Source: Bin87 sp965217175 (GTDB lineage Bacteria > Chloroflexota > Dehalococcoidia > Lucifugimonadales > UBA3495). Taken from it: a stretch of 64,000 nucleotides of DNA. The stretch's first letter is position 1. Each line of letters begins with the position of its first letter. The stretch is taken from the NCBI GenBank assembly GCA_965217175.1, contig OZ244251.1, forward strand, positions 3,348,001-3,412,000, read 5' to 3'. The notes under the pieces were generated by a model. It had not been told where the DNA came from. It made no database searches and worked only from the letters and a program-made list of their open reading frames with translations. The position numbers were made by a program, and so were the translations under genes. Below are positions 18,521 to 28,324 of this stretch, piece by piece.

Positions 18521-18728
18521 TTGCTGAAAGGCGCCGTTATCCACTCAAGCCCCGGGGTCACATGGACTGCGCCGGGCACCAGCCTTAGGGATGGGAACCC
18601 GGTGGCGAAATGTATAATGCTCCCAACCGGCTCGCCAGGGGACGCCACGCTCTACAGACTAACCCCAAACATTCCAGGTACTGCACGACGGGTCCCACAG
18701 GTCACAAGCCGGCCCGCACAGGAGTTAC

Positions 18729-19886
18729 ATGATGGAAGTAATGCCATTTGAGATCGCCATCGACCAATCCGTTCTCGATGATTTGCAGGTGCGTCTGAAT
18801 CAAACGCGATGGCCCGACGAGGTTACCGGTTCAGCGTGGGGCTACGGCAGCAATCTCGACTACATGAAAGAACTGGTGGAATACTGGCGCACCAATTTCG
18901 ACTGGCGCGCACAGGAGGAGAAACTCAACGCCTTCCACCACTTCAAAAGCAAGGTCGACGGTCTGGACATCCATTTCATTCACGAACGCGGCGTCGGACC
19001 CAGTCCGATGCCTCTGGTTATAACCCACGGTTGGCCCAGCTGTTTCTTCGAGATGACCAAAATAATACCGCTGCTGGCCGACCCGGCCAGCCACGGCGGT
19101 GACGCGGCAGACGCCTTCGACGTGGTCGCCCCGTCCCTGCCAGGCTTCGGTTTCTCCCAGGCGTCCAACGACCCCGGTATGCAGGTTCAGAAGGTCGCCG
19201 ACATGTGGGCGACACTGATGACCGAAAACCTGGGTTATCCTAAATTCTCGGCGCAGGGTGGCGACATAGGCTCTGGAGTGACCTCGCGCCTCGGATATTC
19301 GCACCATGAGAAAATGTATGGCGTCCACCTTACGTCCGTTACCCGGCCCACTCCGTATCTGGGACCTGGTTCCCGACCGCTCACCGAGGCTGAAGACGCC
19401 CTCGTAACGCAACGGGACAGATGGTTCCTTGACGAGGGCGGTTACAACCACATCCAGGGCACAAAACCTCAAACCTTGTCCTACGGCCTCAATGATTCGC
19501 CCGCCGGTCTGGCCGCCTGGATCATCGAGAAATATCGCACCTGGAGCGACTGCCACGGCGACATTGAAAGCCGCTACACCAAGGACGAGCTACTCACCAT
19601 AGTTACGATTTACTGGGTAACCAACTCCATCGGATCATCGGTGCGCATGTACAAGGAAAACCAGAGTTCGCTGTGGACGATGGCCGAAAATGAAAAGGTG
19701 CCGGCTCCCGCTGGAATGGCCATGTTCCCCCAGGAAATCTCCAGGCCACCACGAGAATGGGCTGAGCGTTCCTACGACGTACGTCGCTGGCAGGAGATGC
19801 CTCGGGGCGGCCACTTTGCGGCTCTGGAGGAACCCCAACTGTTGGCCCACGAGGTTCGCGAGTTTTTCCGTCCACTTCGCGATTGA
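18729..19886 (+). CDS. Epoxide hydrolase family protein
   Basis: 385 residues. An N-terminal EHN domain (residues ~5-105; LRVRLNQTRWP-like VRLNQTRWPDEV) precedes an alpha/beta-hydrolase fold with HGWPSCFFEM (oxyanion loop, residues 100-109), LPGFGFSQ and QGGDIGSGV, whose Asp179 is the expected nucleophile. The terminal catalytic His is in GGHFAALE. These soluble enzymes open epoxides to diols. AGGAG lies five bases before ATG 18729. The upstream LLM monooxygenase could make a suitable oxygenated substrate (inference). Confidence 0.92.
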   Translation: MMEVMPFEIAIDQSVLDDLQVRLNQTRWPDEVTGSAWGYGSNLDYMKELVEYWRTNFDWRAQEEKLNAFHHFKSKVDGLDIHFIHERGVGPSPMPLVITHGWPSCFFEMTKIIPLLADPASHGGDAADAFDVVAPSLPGFGFSQASNDPGMQVQKVADMWATLMTENLGYPKFSAQGGDIGSGVTSRLGYSHHEKMYGVHLTSVTRPTPYLGPGSRPLTEAEDALVTQRDRWFLDEGGYNHIQGTKPQTLSYGLNDSPAGLAAWIIEKYRTWSDCHGDIESRYTKDELLTIVTIYWVTNSIGSSVRMYKENQSSLWTMAENEKVPAPAGMAMFPQEISRPPREWAERSYDVRRWQEMPRGGHFAALEEPQLLAHEVREFFRPLRD

Positions 19887-19970
19887 TGCTGGCGCAAACG
19901 CCGCCGCCGGTACGATCGCCTCGTTGATGCCGGTTGGCCTCACCTTGTAATTCCTGGACCGACAACGACT

Positions 19971-20390
19971 GTGAATGACCAGTTTTTCACAGCAGTCAAA
20001 CGCAGCGGGCCATCCGGCGTGGCAGCGTGGGTATCCCATGTTCTGGCCTGGGTCGCTGGAATTTTCCTCCTGATCTTGCCGGTGAACATACAAGGATTGG
20101 TTCCGATCCAGGTCATCCAACGATTAGTGCCGGTCCAGGCAAACGGCCCTTGGGATCTCCTGTTCTTTCCCATTCCAGTCATTTTGACCGGCGCCGTCCT
20201 GGTCGCCATATTCTGCGTGGAAACCGGGAATCCCATTCGCTCATTGTTGTTCTTGCCATCGTTATCGTTCATCTTAATGATCGCCCTGGTGTCGATCCCG
20301 ACCATTGGCCCTCTTTATGTTCCGACCGCCGTCACCATGCTGGCCGCGGCTATCCTGGACCAGGATGTCTCGAGCCGTATCGGTGGTTGA
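19971..20390 (+). CDS. Small integral membrane protein, unknown
   Basis: 139 residues from GTG 19971. Three to four hydrophobic helices are visible (VLAWVAGIFLLILPV, FPIPVILTGAVLVAIFC, LLFLPSLSFILMIALVSI, PTAVTMLAAAIL), with a basic N-terminus. No family recognised. It lies 84 bases downstream of the epoxide hydrolase on the same strand and could be co-transcribed. No strong ribosome site; the clean hydrophobic periodicity is the main support. Confidence 0.55.
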   Translation: MNDQFFTAVKRSGPSGVAAWVSHVLAWVAGIFLLILPVNIQGLVPIQVIQRLVPVQANGPWDLLFFPIPVILTGAVLVAIFCVETGNPIRSLLFLPSLSFILMIALVSIPTIGPLYVPTAVTMLAAAILDQDVSSRIGG

Positions 20391-20448
20391 CGCACCTGCC
20401 CTCCTCTGCACCAACGCCTGCACCAACCCCAGGCCCCGGGAATTGAGC

Positions 20449-21471
20449 CTACACGGGTGCAGCCACCCCGGAGCCGGCAAACAGGGTGCGCGCCACCCGG
20501 TCCACAAAATTCTGCCCCATCACTTTGTACCCCTCACCATCCGGGTGCAGGTCGTCCGGGAGCAGGTGTACCAGGTCTGAACCGAATAGTTCCTGACCGT
20601 CTACGTAGTGGAGGTTTTTGTCGCCCAGGCTCTTCATGGCTTCCACCGCTTCGGCAACCTCGGCGCGCATCGCCGCAAGAGTGAAACCAGCCGGGTTCTC
20701 CGTCGTTTCGCGAGGCGGGGAGAAGATTGGAGAGATGACCGCGATGGGTGTGTCGGGGTGTTTTTCCCGTACGATATGTACGAACCCAATAACCGCCGGC
20801 ATGAAGGTTCTGGAATTCATGCTGCCTGCGTTATAGACGTTTATCCCCAGCTTCATAGAGATGTAGTCGGCAGGCAACTCCCGGATCATGCGCGCGATCA
20901 TCGGCTCCAGGTGGCAGCCGCCTCCGTAGCCCAGGCAGGTCAGATTCAGGCCGTGCTGCCGGGCGGCAATCGCAGGCCAGGTCTGGCTCGGGCTCTCCGC
21001 CGTCCGGCAATGCGTTATGGAACTCCCGTAGGTTATCCAGCGCGGACGATCGTCCTCAAAATTTTCCAGCGTTGCGCCGTCGGATAATTCCAGGCCACGC
21101 AGTCTGAACTCACCGTGCTGCGGTAGCCACAGCTCGATCAGTTTTCTGCTGCCAGGCAGACCGACAAAACGAAAATTGGCCTTGCCTTCCAGCCACGCCG
21201 AGCCGAAGAATCGACCATCGCAATAGAGATCTATCGGGCTCGATTCCTCAGCCGGCTCAACTGAACCTCCCAGAACCTCGGTGTCGCTGTAGAACGAGAT
21301 GCGAATTCCAGCCGGCATCGCCGTCCGTTCTCGCAATGCGTCGGGCGGGAACAGAGACCGCTCGTCGTAAGGGATGCGCCACGGCATTACCCATTGGTCG
21401 TTGCGGTCAAAAGAAATAGCTCCCTGCCAGGTCAAACCCGGATGGTCGCCCTGAATCAGTTGAGGCATCAT
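20449..21471 (-). CDS. SGNH/GDSL-type hydrolase
   Basis: 340 residues from ATG 21471 (a second ATG follows at 21468); AGGAG lies four to seven bases upstream. The N-terminal ~150 residues are a beta-rich domain (IDLYCDGRFFGSAWLEGKA, LRGLELSDGA). The hydrolase part has RWITYGSSITHC (block I, GSS in place of GDS, the usual form in this subgroup), LGYGGGCH, MKLGINVYN, and DDLHPDGEGY with the Asp-x2-His pair of block V. It is predicted to be an esterase or deacylase; substrate unknown. It is convergent with the membrane protein gene and divergent from the GMC oxidoreductase. Confidence 0.85.
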   Translation of the reverse strand: MMPQLIQGDHPGLTWQGAISFDRNDQWVMPWRIPYDERSLFPPDALRERTAMPAGIRISFYSDTEVLGGSVEPAEESSPIDLYCDGRFFGSAWLEGKANFRFVGLPGSRKLIELWLPQHGEFRLRGLELSDGATLENFEDDRPRWITYGSSITHCRTAESPSQTWPAIAARQHGLNLTCLGYGGGCHLEPMIARMIRELPADYISMKLGINVYNAGSMNSRTFMPAVIGFVHIVREKHPDTPIAVISPIFSPPRETTENPAGFTLAAMRAEVAEAVEAMKSLGDKNLHYVDGQELFGSDLVHLLPDDLHPDGEGYKVMGQNFVDRVARTLFAGSGVAAPV

Positions 21472-21759
21472 TGTGCTCCTGTTGGGTTGGTTTCGCGTCG
21501 GTGGGTTGGTTCGCATCCTCGCAGGATGTGTTCGCCAGTGTTACGCCATAACCGAGTCCAGGGCGCGGCCCGGTACCCGCTCCACCGGCATCAGGATATC
21601 ATCGCTGGAATTGTTCTATTCCTTGGCGTATCATTGCGAAAATCTGGCTGAAAAAGGTCGCGACGCGCTGGTACGCGCCATTGTGACGCCCGCCATGCGA
21701 CCGTGCAACTGCGATGCCGCCGACTTAAAAGTGGGCATCCTGGATCAAGAGGGAATGTT

Positions 21760-23307
21760 GTGAAGTACGATGTAATCGTGATCGGGGCCGGGTCTGCCGG
21801 TTCTATCGTCGCCACCAGAATGAGCGAGGACCCCAACCGCTCGGTGCTCCTGTTAGAGGCCGGCCCAGACTACCCTAACTTCGACCATCTGCCCGATGAG
21901 GTCAAGTTTGGGTACGCCACCACCACGGACGTAATGACCAGCGACCACAACTGGCAGTTCACCGGTCGCGGCACCGACCAGAACCCGGAGATTATGGTGC
22001 CGCGGGGACGGGTGACCGGCGGGTCAAGCGCCATCAACGGCCAGATGTTCCTGCGCGGTGTGCCCGAGGACTACGATACCTGGGCCGCCATGGGCAACGA
22101 CCAATGGAGTTTTCAAAACCTGCTGGGTTCATTCAGGAGGCTGGAAACTGATACCGACTTCAGTGATGATTTCCATGGGAACGACGGCCCAATAATCGCC
22201 CGCCGCTTCAAGCCGGAAGACTGGCTGCCCGCCCAATCGGCGTTTTATAGCGCCTGCAAAGCCTACGGCTTCCCCGACAGCCCAGACCACAACAGCCCCG
22301 ATGCCTCGGGCATAGGCCCCACGCCGTTCAACAATCCCAACGGCATCCGATGGAGCACCGCGTTGGGGTATCTGGACCCGGCCCGGCACCGCCTGAATCT
22401 CACGATTCGGCCCAACTGCACCGTTCACCGCATAATGATTGAAGGCAACCGGGCGATCGGGGCGGTGGTGGAAAGCGGGGGCGATATTTTCACCGTCGAA
22501 GGCGACCAGATTATTCTCAGCGGAGGAGCCATCGCGTCCCCGCAACTGCTCATGCTTTCGGGAGTAGGTCCGGCTGATCACCTCCGCAGCCACGGTATCC
22601 CGGTGGTGAACGATCTTCCCGGCGTGGGACAGAACCTGCGCGACCATCCCATCGTACCGGTAACCTGGCGAACTAAACCTGGATTCAACCTGGACGGCCT
22701 CTCTCCCCGCAGCCAGCTGTGTTTGCGTTACACCGCGGAAGGTTCTCACCTCCGCAACGACATGATCATGATCTTCTCCTCCTACGCCACTGCACAGGTG
22801 ATGCGCGGCGGTAATCGCATGGAACCCCTGGGCATTAGAGCTTCGGTTTCCATCTACCTGGCTGTCGGCGCCGGCCAACTGCGTCTGAACTCCACCGACC
22901 CCAACCAGCAGCCTTTCCTGGACTACAACTACCTGCAGGAAGAATTCGATCGGAAACGATTGCGTGACGGTGTCAGAATAGCCGCACAGCTGGGCGAGCA
23001 TGGAGATTTCAGCGACATAATCGAAGAACGCACCGAACCCCTCGATTCCGACCTGGCCACCGACGACGCCCTCGATGACTGGTTGATGCGTGTGGTGTCC
23101 ACGGCGCAGCACATTTCCTGCACCTGCAAAATGGGTCCATCGTCCGATCCCATGGCGGTGGTTGACCAGTTTGGCAAGGTCCACGGACTGGACGGTATCC
23201 GCGTCGTCGATGCATCCATCATGCCCGACTGCATCCGGGCCAACACCAACGTCACCACCATGATGATCGGCGAACGGGTCTCCGAATTCATGCTGCAAGG
23301 CAGCTAG
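21760..23307 (+). CDS. GMC family FAD-dependent oxidoreductase (1 of 2)
   Basis: 515 residues from GTG 21760, with AGAGGG upstream. KYDVIVIGAGSAGS is the dinucleotide-binding motif; GRVTGGSSAINGQMFLRG is the GMC signature 1 region and GAIASPQLLMLSGVG is GMC signature 2. The C-terminal catalytic pair lies in QHISCTCKMG and IRANTNVTT. Family members oxidise alcohols, choline or sugars. It is clearly paralogous to the GMC gene at 33.0 kb: 42 of the first 52 residues are identical by direct count. It is divergent from the SGNH hydrolase. Confidence 0.92.
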   Translation: MKYDVIVIGAGSAGSIVATRMSEDPNRSVLLLEAGPDYPNFDHLPDEVKFGYATTTDVMTSDHNWQFTGRGTDQNPEIMVPRGRVTGGSSAINGQMFLRGVPEDYDTWAAMGNDQWSFQNLLGSFRRLETDTDFSDDFHGNDGPIIARRFKPEDWLPAQSAFYSACKAYGFPDSPDHNSPDASGIGPTPFNNPNGIRWSTALGYLDPARHRLNLTIRPNCTVHRIMIEGNRAIGAVVESGGDIFTVEGDQIILSGGAIASPQLLMLSGVGPADHLRSHGIPVVNDLPGVGQNLRDHPIVPVTWRTKPGFNLDGLSPRSQLCLRYTAEGSHLRNDMIMIFSSYATAQVMRGGNRMEPLGIRASVSIYLAVGAGQLRLNSTDPNQQPFLDYNYLQEEFDRKRLRDGVRIAAQLGEHGDFSDIIEERTEPLDSDLATDDALDDWLMRVVSTAQHISCTCKMGPSSDPMAVVDQFGKVHGLDGIRVVDASIMPDCIRANTNVTTMMIGERVSEFMLQGS

Positions 23308-23504
23308 CGCTCCCCATCACATCGCGGCCACCGGTCACGCGCCGGCGTTAACAAGGCCAATCCCGGCCCCGGTGGCCCGCCTGTGCATCGGCCAGCTCTT
23401 TTCGTTTACTGGTCGGAACTACTTGAGGCCGCCTTTACCGGACGCCAACCGGAAATCCCCTAAACAGCTGGTTCGGGGGTACCTTGCGCGGCGAATCAGA
23501 GCCG

Positions 23505-25211
23505 TTACTGACCAATCACGTTGAGCAATGCCTGTCGGTTGTCGTTGCGCACCGCCCGGAGTCCCCGCTGCAGTGCCGCCGGAACGTCGGCCGGATCGTC
23601 CACCCGCTCCCCATACCCACCGGCAGCCTGGCATATAAGCTCGTACCGGAATGATTGGGAAAGGGTGGTGACGGCAAAGTTGTTGGTTTGCACCGCAACC
23701 CCGTCGCTATAGTTCACTTTGGTGGCATTCTGCACGGCGTTCCAGATACCGTTGTTCCACACGATGGTCAGAACCGGCAGATTCTGAGCTTCGGCCACGA
23801 TATGTCCAGCAGTGCCCGATCCGAATATATAGGAACCATCTCCAACGCAACAGATAACGGTTTTGGAAGGATCGGCAAGTTTGGCTCCCAACGATGCGCC
23901 CACACCCCAACCCAGCGCGCCAGACGGAGGAGTGCCAAAGAACCCGCCCGGTTGCCTGATTTCCAGTTGCGCCACATCAATACCCAGTTCGTTGATCAGG
24001 ATGGAGTCGTCGTCCAGCACATCATTCAGGCATTTGGTGAACCAGGCTTTGCTGATGGGATGCTCGTCCTTGCTGGACAGGGCACGTTGCCGCAAAGTTT
24101 CACGGCGCTGGATACCGGCATCAGTCCAGTATGCCGTGCGCGAATCAACCGCCCGCGAGTCGACGCCCGCCTTTCTGACCGCGGCCGACAGTGATTGCAA
24201 TATCAACCAGGGACTTCCCGCGAGGTTCACGTCCACCGGGAATCCGCGGATCGGATAGTTGGAAAATAGAGGATCGGCGCCGATGGCGATCACCCGGGCA
24301 TCGGTCAGTTTCCCGGCGCGCCGGGGGATCCACGGCACGTCCGCTTCCACCACCACAACCACGTCGGCATCGGCCAGCGCTGGCCCAATCTCTCCTCCGG
24401 CATACAGGGGGTGGCCCATGGGAAAGTTGGCATAAAGCGCCCCCGAATCGAACACCGGTATCCCTAGCAGCTCAGCAAGTTCCACCAGATGAGACACCGT
24501 CCGGGGGTCTTTGCCGGCTCCCCTGGTTGCCAGGATCGGGGCGCGGGCGCTCGCCATAATACCTGCCGCTTCTGCGATAGCCTCCGGTGTGGGCAAGCGG
24601 TTGCGGGTGGGCTGTTGCCGGGAAGTATCGTTATAGGAAATGCCCTCCAACGTCTCCGCCAAAACCTCGCGGGGCAACGTCAGATACACCGGGCCGGCGG
24701 GCTCCGACTCCGAGATGGCCAACGCTCGATCCACCACCCCTTCCACGTCTGCGCCATGCCGGAGTTCGTAGTCCCATTTAACCCACTCCCGAACCATGGA
24801 CGCCTGATCAAAGGATTCCTGGGCCCAATGAATACTGCCGTCCCGAGACCCCGGAGCGTCCCCTTCTGCGATCGGCGTCCTACCGGCGCTGAACAGCATC
24901 GGTATGTTGGACCGGAAAGCGTTCACGACCCCACCAATTGCGTTAGCAGTTCCCGGAACAGTGTGTACCATGACCACCTGCGGCCGTCCGGTGACCATGG
25001 TGTAGCCGTGAGCCATGCCCACGGCTGTAACTTCATGGGGTACGGTTATGGGCCTGGGCAGCGGCTGTTCCTGGGACATCCGTTTAGCGTACGCCTCGAT
25101 GATGGGGGCAAAATCGGTGCCGCCGTTGCCAAAGAAATATTCAATGCCACGGGCGGCCAGCAATTCAAGATAGGCTTCCGCCACGCTGCTTACACTAGCG
25201 CTGATTGTCAT
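23505..25211 (-). CDS. Thiamine pyrophosphate-dependent enzyme (acetolactate synthase / benzoylformate decarboxylase-like)
   Basis: 568 residues, normal for the family. The N-terminal Pyr domain has FFGNGGTDFAPIIEAYA and PHEVTAVGMAHGY, whose Glu activates thiamine. The middle domain follows from about residue 200. The C-terminal PP domain carries ICCVGDGSYIFGSGT...WNNGIWNAV, the GDG...N metal-diphosphate motif. Decarboxylation or carboligation of a 2-oxoacid is expected; the neighbours (LLM oxygenase, MetE-like, enoyl-CoA hydratase) suggest catabolism rather than branched-chain amino acid synthesis, and no ilvN regulatory gene is adjacent. Last gene of the minus-strand catabolic run. Confidence 0.88.
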   Translation of the reverse strand: MTISASVSSVAEAYLELLAARGIEYFFGNGGTDFAPIIEAYAKRMSQEQPLPRPITVPHEVTAVGMAHGYTMVTGRPQVVMVHTVPGTANAIGGVVNAFRSNIPMLFSAGRTPIAEGDAPGSRDGSIHWAQESFDQASMVREWVKWDYELRHGADVEGVVDRALAISESEPAGPVYLTLPREVLAETLEGISYNDTSRQQPTRNRLPTPEAIAEAAGIMASARAPILATRGAGKDPRTVSHLVELAELLGIPVFDSGALYANFPMGHPLYAGGEIGPALADADVVVVVEADVPWIPRRAGKLTDARVIAIGADPLFSNYPIRGFPVDVNLAGSPWLILQSLSAAVRKAGVDSRAVDSRTAYWTDAGIQRRETLRQRALSSKDEHPISKAWFTKCLNDVLDDDSILINELGIDVAQLEIRQPGGFFGTPPSGALGWGVGASLGAKLADPSKTVICCVGDGSYIFGSGTAGHIVAEAQNLPVLTIVWNNGIWNAVQNATKVNYSDGVAVQTNNFAVTTLSQSFRYELICQAAGGYGERVDDPADVPAALQRGLRAVRNDNRQALLNVIGQ

Positions 25212-25313
25212 ATTTTCTCCCGACCCCCTGCATATCTTCCAAGTCCATCCCTGGCGGCTTGCTGTTGATTCCGAAGAGTACGCAACGCGTGTTGCAACGC
25301 TGTAGCGGAGCCG

Positions 25314-26357
25314 TCATACGAAATTCGGAATCACACGTTCGTTGATGAGGCGCAGGCATTTCAGCTGCAGTTCCTCAGGTATTCGGCGACCGAAGTTAAT
25401 CTCATATACGATTTGGGACAGATGCAAATCCTCAATCAGTTCTTGCAGCCGGTCGGTTACGGCTTCCGGAGTGCCGTAAACCACCTTATCCCTAAGCCAG
25501 TCATCGTAGGTCATGCCCCCGATGCGGTCGGCTTCAGCACGCCAATCGCCGGTCGTACCCGCTCGGTCTGCGCTGCCGGCGACCCTGGTGCTCAACCCCT
25601 GCATCGAGGCCACGGTGCTATCCATGGGGTCTTCATAGGCTTCCCGTGCGGTTTCAGCCACGTACAACGGTACCCGTAGACCCACCTGCCCTTCGCCCTC
25701 GTGGCCGGCGTCCTTCCACGCCGTTCGGTAGCTTTCGATGTTCGGCGCCAACTCCGCCAGGGCGAACACTCGGGACGGATTGATGAAAATCGGGAATCCC
25801 ATACGCCCTACAATGGGAAACGTTTCCGCCGACGTAATTCCCACTCGAATGGGTGGATGCGGCGACTGGAACGGCTTCGGCTTGATGTTCAATTCGTGGC
25901 ATTGATAGTGCTCTCCATCAAAGGAAACCTTCTCGTCCGTCCATGCTTTCAGGATGATTTCCAGATACTCTTCAAACCTGCCCCGACTCTCGGGATACGG
26001 TGAGATGAAAGCATCGTGATGATCGGGAAACGTGCCACGGCCAATCCCAAAATCAATCCTGCCCTGGCTGATGTGATCGAGCGTTGCAACCTCTTCGGCC
26101 ACTCGCACCGGATTACTCAGTGGCAACAGCAGCACGCCAAATCCGATCCTCATCTTGCTGGTGCGGGCCGCCACCGCCGTGGCCACCGTAATGGGCGCAG
26201 ACAGGACGCTGAACGGCGAGAAGTGATACTCGGCCAACCAGACTGAATCCACCCCCATGCTTTCGGCTTCGTCCACCAGGGCGAAACCTTGAGAAAAGGT
26301 ATCGCGGTCGGTGGTGCCTTCGGGGGCGGCGAATTCGACGAACAATCCAAAATCCAT
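25314..26357 (-). CDS. LLM class flavin-dependent oxidoreductase (2 of 4)
   Basis: 347 residues. MDFGLFVEFA at the N-terminus, MGVDSVWLAEYHFSPFS, MRIGFGVLLLPLSNPVRVAEE, GRIDFGIGRGTF and VYGTPEAVTDRLQ near the C-terminus define the luciferase-like family. Its start is only six bases after the stop of the MetE-like gene, so the two are very likely co-translated. Substrate unknown. Confidence 0.9.
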   Translation of the reverse strand: MDFGLFVEFAAPEGTTDRDTFSQGFALVDEAESMGVDSVWLAEYHFSPFSVLSAPITVATAVAARTSKMRIGFGVLLLPLSNPVRVAEEVATLDHISQGRIDFGIGRGTFPDHHDAFISPYPESRGRFEEYLEIILKAWTDEKVSFDGEHYQCHELNIKPKPFQSPHPPIRVGITSAETFPIVGRMGFPIFINPSRVFALAELAPNIESYRTAWKDAGHEGEGQVGLRVPLYVAETAREAYEDPMDSTVASMQGLSTRVAGSADRAGTTGDWRAEADRIGGMTYDDWLRDKVVYGTPEAVTDRLQELIEDLHLSQIVYEINFGRRIPEELQLKCLRLINERVIPNFV

Positions 26358-26363
26358 GATGCC

Positions 26364-27476
26364 TTACCCTCCCCATACCTCGCGGCTGATGCTGGCCACC
26401 AGTTCCAGCTTGCGCCATTGTTCCTCTTCAGTCAGCAGATTGCCGGCGACGGTGGACGCGAAACCGCATTGTGGACTGAGCGCCAATCTTTCCAGCGGGA
26501 CATACGCAGTTGATTCCTCGATCCGTTCCAGGACGTAATCCCGAGATTCCAGGGTTGAATCTTTGCTGCTGATCAGTCCAAGAACCACCATTTTGTCCTC
26601 GGGGACGTGCCGCAGTGGTTCAAAGGTACCGGCGCGTTCGGTGTCATATTCCAGGAGAAACCTGTCGACGGGCAACGTCCCGAACAACTTTGCGGCAATG
26701 GCCTCGTAGCCGCCTTCCGCGTACCATTTGCTCTGGTTGTTTCCCCGGCAAATGTGCAGCGCCACCGTGGCGCCGGGCCGTTGCGCTCCCTCCAGGCAGT
26801 AGGTGTCCGCCGCCACTGCTTCCTCGAACATCTGGTCCGGGTCTTCCCCCAGTTCCCGCAAATGCTCCCGCCATTTTGCGTCCACGTAATAGCTGTAGCG
26901 GGGTGCGTCGATCTGGACGTATGGCACGCCCGATTCCAGCAGAGCCGATATCTCGGCTTTGATGATCTCAGCGATGTCCCAGAGCAGGTCCGACCGCGTT
27001 GGATAGTATCGATCGGTCAGGCCCGGCTGGAAGCTGATGGCCGGATACTGGCTGGGGCTGGGCACGGTTATCTTGAATGGCCCCGGCGCGTAGGCGTTCA
27101 TGAACGTTGCCTGGTACTGGGTCAACCTGCGCAGTTGTCGCAGCTTTCCACCCACCACCTGCCGCGTGCCCTGTTCGTGCGGTTCACCTCCCGGGCCCTG
27201 CCACACGCGAACCACCGCGGGATCGTTGGTCTCAACGTAGCCTTCCACCGCCTCAATCAGGTCGTTTTGAAACCCGGAGCGCCGAAATTCACCGTCGGTG
27301 TAGATCTCCACTCCGGCTGCCTGCTGACGTTCCAGGACGTGCAGGATCGCCGCGTCTTCGATAGCCCGCAGCTGGTGCAGTTCGAGCATACCTTCGCGGC
27401 AGTTCGCCCTGGCCTGGTGCAAATCGGCGGGACGCAACAAACTCCCTACGTGATCGGCGCGGTAAACTTCCGGCAT
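26364..27476 (-). CDS. MetE C-terminal-like zinc methyltransferase
   Basis: 370 residues, corresponding to the catalytic C-terminal half of cobalamin-independent methionine synthase without the N-terminal half. RADHVGSLLRP is the substrate-loop start; GVPYVQIDAPRY precedes the zinc ligands His241 and Cys243 (LHICRGN), Glu276 (LLEYDTER) and Cys337 (LSPQCGF). The same fold includes methionine synthase core enzymes and epoxyalkane:coenzyme M transferase. Setting in a catabolic run, directly coupled to an LLM oxygenase, makes transfer to or from a thiol of a degradation substrate plausible; this is inference. GGGAAG lies upstream of ATG 27476. Confidence 0.85.
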   Translation of the reverse strand: MPEVYRADHVGSLLRPADLHQARANCREGMLELHQLRAIEDAAILHVLERQQAAGVEIYTDGEFRRSGFQNDLIEAVEGYVETNDPAVVRVWQGPGGEPHEQGTRQVVGGKLRQLRRLTQYQATFMNAYAPGPFKITVPSPSQYPAISFQPGLTDRYYPTRSDLLWDIAEIIKAEISALLESGVPYVQIDAPRYSYYVDAKWREHLRELGEDPDQMFEEAVAADTYCLEGAQRPGATVALHICRGNNQSKWYAEGGYEAIAAKLFGTLPVDRFLLEYDTERAGTFEPLRHVPEDKMVVLGLISSKDSTLESRDYVLERIEESTAYVPLERLALSPQCGFASTVAGNLLTEEEQWRKLELVASISREVWGG

Positions 27477-27557
27477 GATTCTGCTTCCCTCCGACTGTTG
27501 GCGCTACCCCGGACGCTCTTTCAACTGCCATACCGTTACGGCCCGGCAGCCGAACGG

Positions 27558-28202
27558 CTAATCGAGAGATGGATACGAATCTCCCCATTTGTCCAGATAG
27601 ACGAAGTCGCCAAGAGCTCCCCGCCGTACCGGTCCGAAATTACCCATGGGATACCCAATCGGGAGGATCGCATAGGAGTGTACGCCCGGCGGCAGCCCCA
27701 GAATTGCCTCCACTTCCTTTTCGTGGATCAGGTGCCGCGACGTCAGTGTGGAGCCCAACCCCAATGCGCGCGCCGCCAGCAGCATGTTTTGCACCGCTGG
27801 ATAGATCGAGGCCCCCGCCGACCGGTTGGGGGTACCGCTGCCGTGGTCCTGGCAAGCCACGATCCATACCGGCGCCTCGTGGTAGTGGTCGGTCAGATAT
27901 TCCACCGCATCGTGCTGGCGGCGGTAACGGCTGGGACTGGAACCCGGTGGCGGATCGCTGCCGCGGTAGCGCGGCCCCACGACTTCGTCAAAAGCTTTTT
28001 TGTACCATTGCTGGACCTGTGCCTTGATGTTTTTATCCTTGATCACCAGGAACCGCCACGGCTGATTGTTGCCTCCGTTAGCGGCGCACACGCCCGCCTC
28101 CAGAATCTGCCGGATCAATTCGTCAGGCACCGGGTCGGGCTTGAGCCTTCGCATCGCCCGCGTAGTGCGCATGATATGGAATAATTCCGTGCTTTCGGTC
28201 AT
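27558..28202 (-). CDS. Nitroreductase family protein
   Basis: 214 residues. Typical features are MRTTRAMRRLKPDPVPDELI (FMN-binding Arg pair), AANGGNNQPWRFLVIKD, AVQNMLLAARALGLGST and ILPIGYPMGNFGPVRR. These enzymes use FMN and NAD(P)H to reduce nitro, quinone or enone groups, or act as dehydrogenases. It is between the enoyl-CoA hydratase and the MetE-like gene on the minus strand, with gaps of about 120 and 80 bases. Confidence 0.9.
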   Translation of the reverse strand: MTESTELFHIMRTTRAMRRLKPDPVPDELIRQILEAGVCAANGGNNQPWRFLVIKDKNIKAQVQQWYKKAFDEVVGPRYRGSDPPPGSSPSRYRRQHDAVEYLTDHYHEAPVWIVACQDHGSGTPNRSAGASIYPAVQNMLLAARALGLGSTLTSRHLIHEKEVEAILGLPPGVHSYAILPIGYPMGNFGPVRRGALGDFVYLDKWGDSYPSLD

Positions 28203-28324
28203 CGTTTCCTCCCAATCTGATGATTTTATGCCGTGTCGGGCACGTCACGCCTGTCATTCTGGCTGGCGGCGGGGTCCCGTCGCCGATGCACAAGTAAGTT
28301 CAGGATTGCTGCCAGGCATCGGAC

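Noticed and set aside
20449..21471. Loss of the GDS motif in the SGNH hydrolase as an inactivating change
   Set aside because: GSSIT in place of GDS is a common form in this subgroup, and the Asp-x2-His pair is kept, so the enzyme is probably active.
26607..28184. 525-codon plus-strand open frame
   Set aside because: It is antisense to the MetE-like and nitroreductase genes, which have full family motifs; the plus-strand translation is Arg/His/Gln-rich and featureless.
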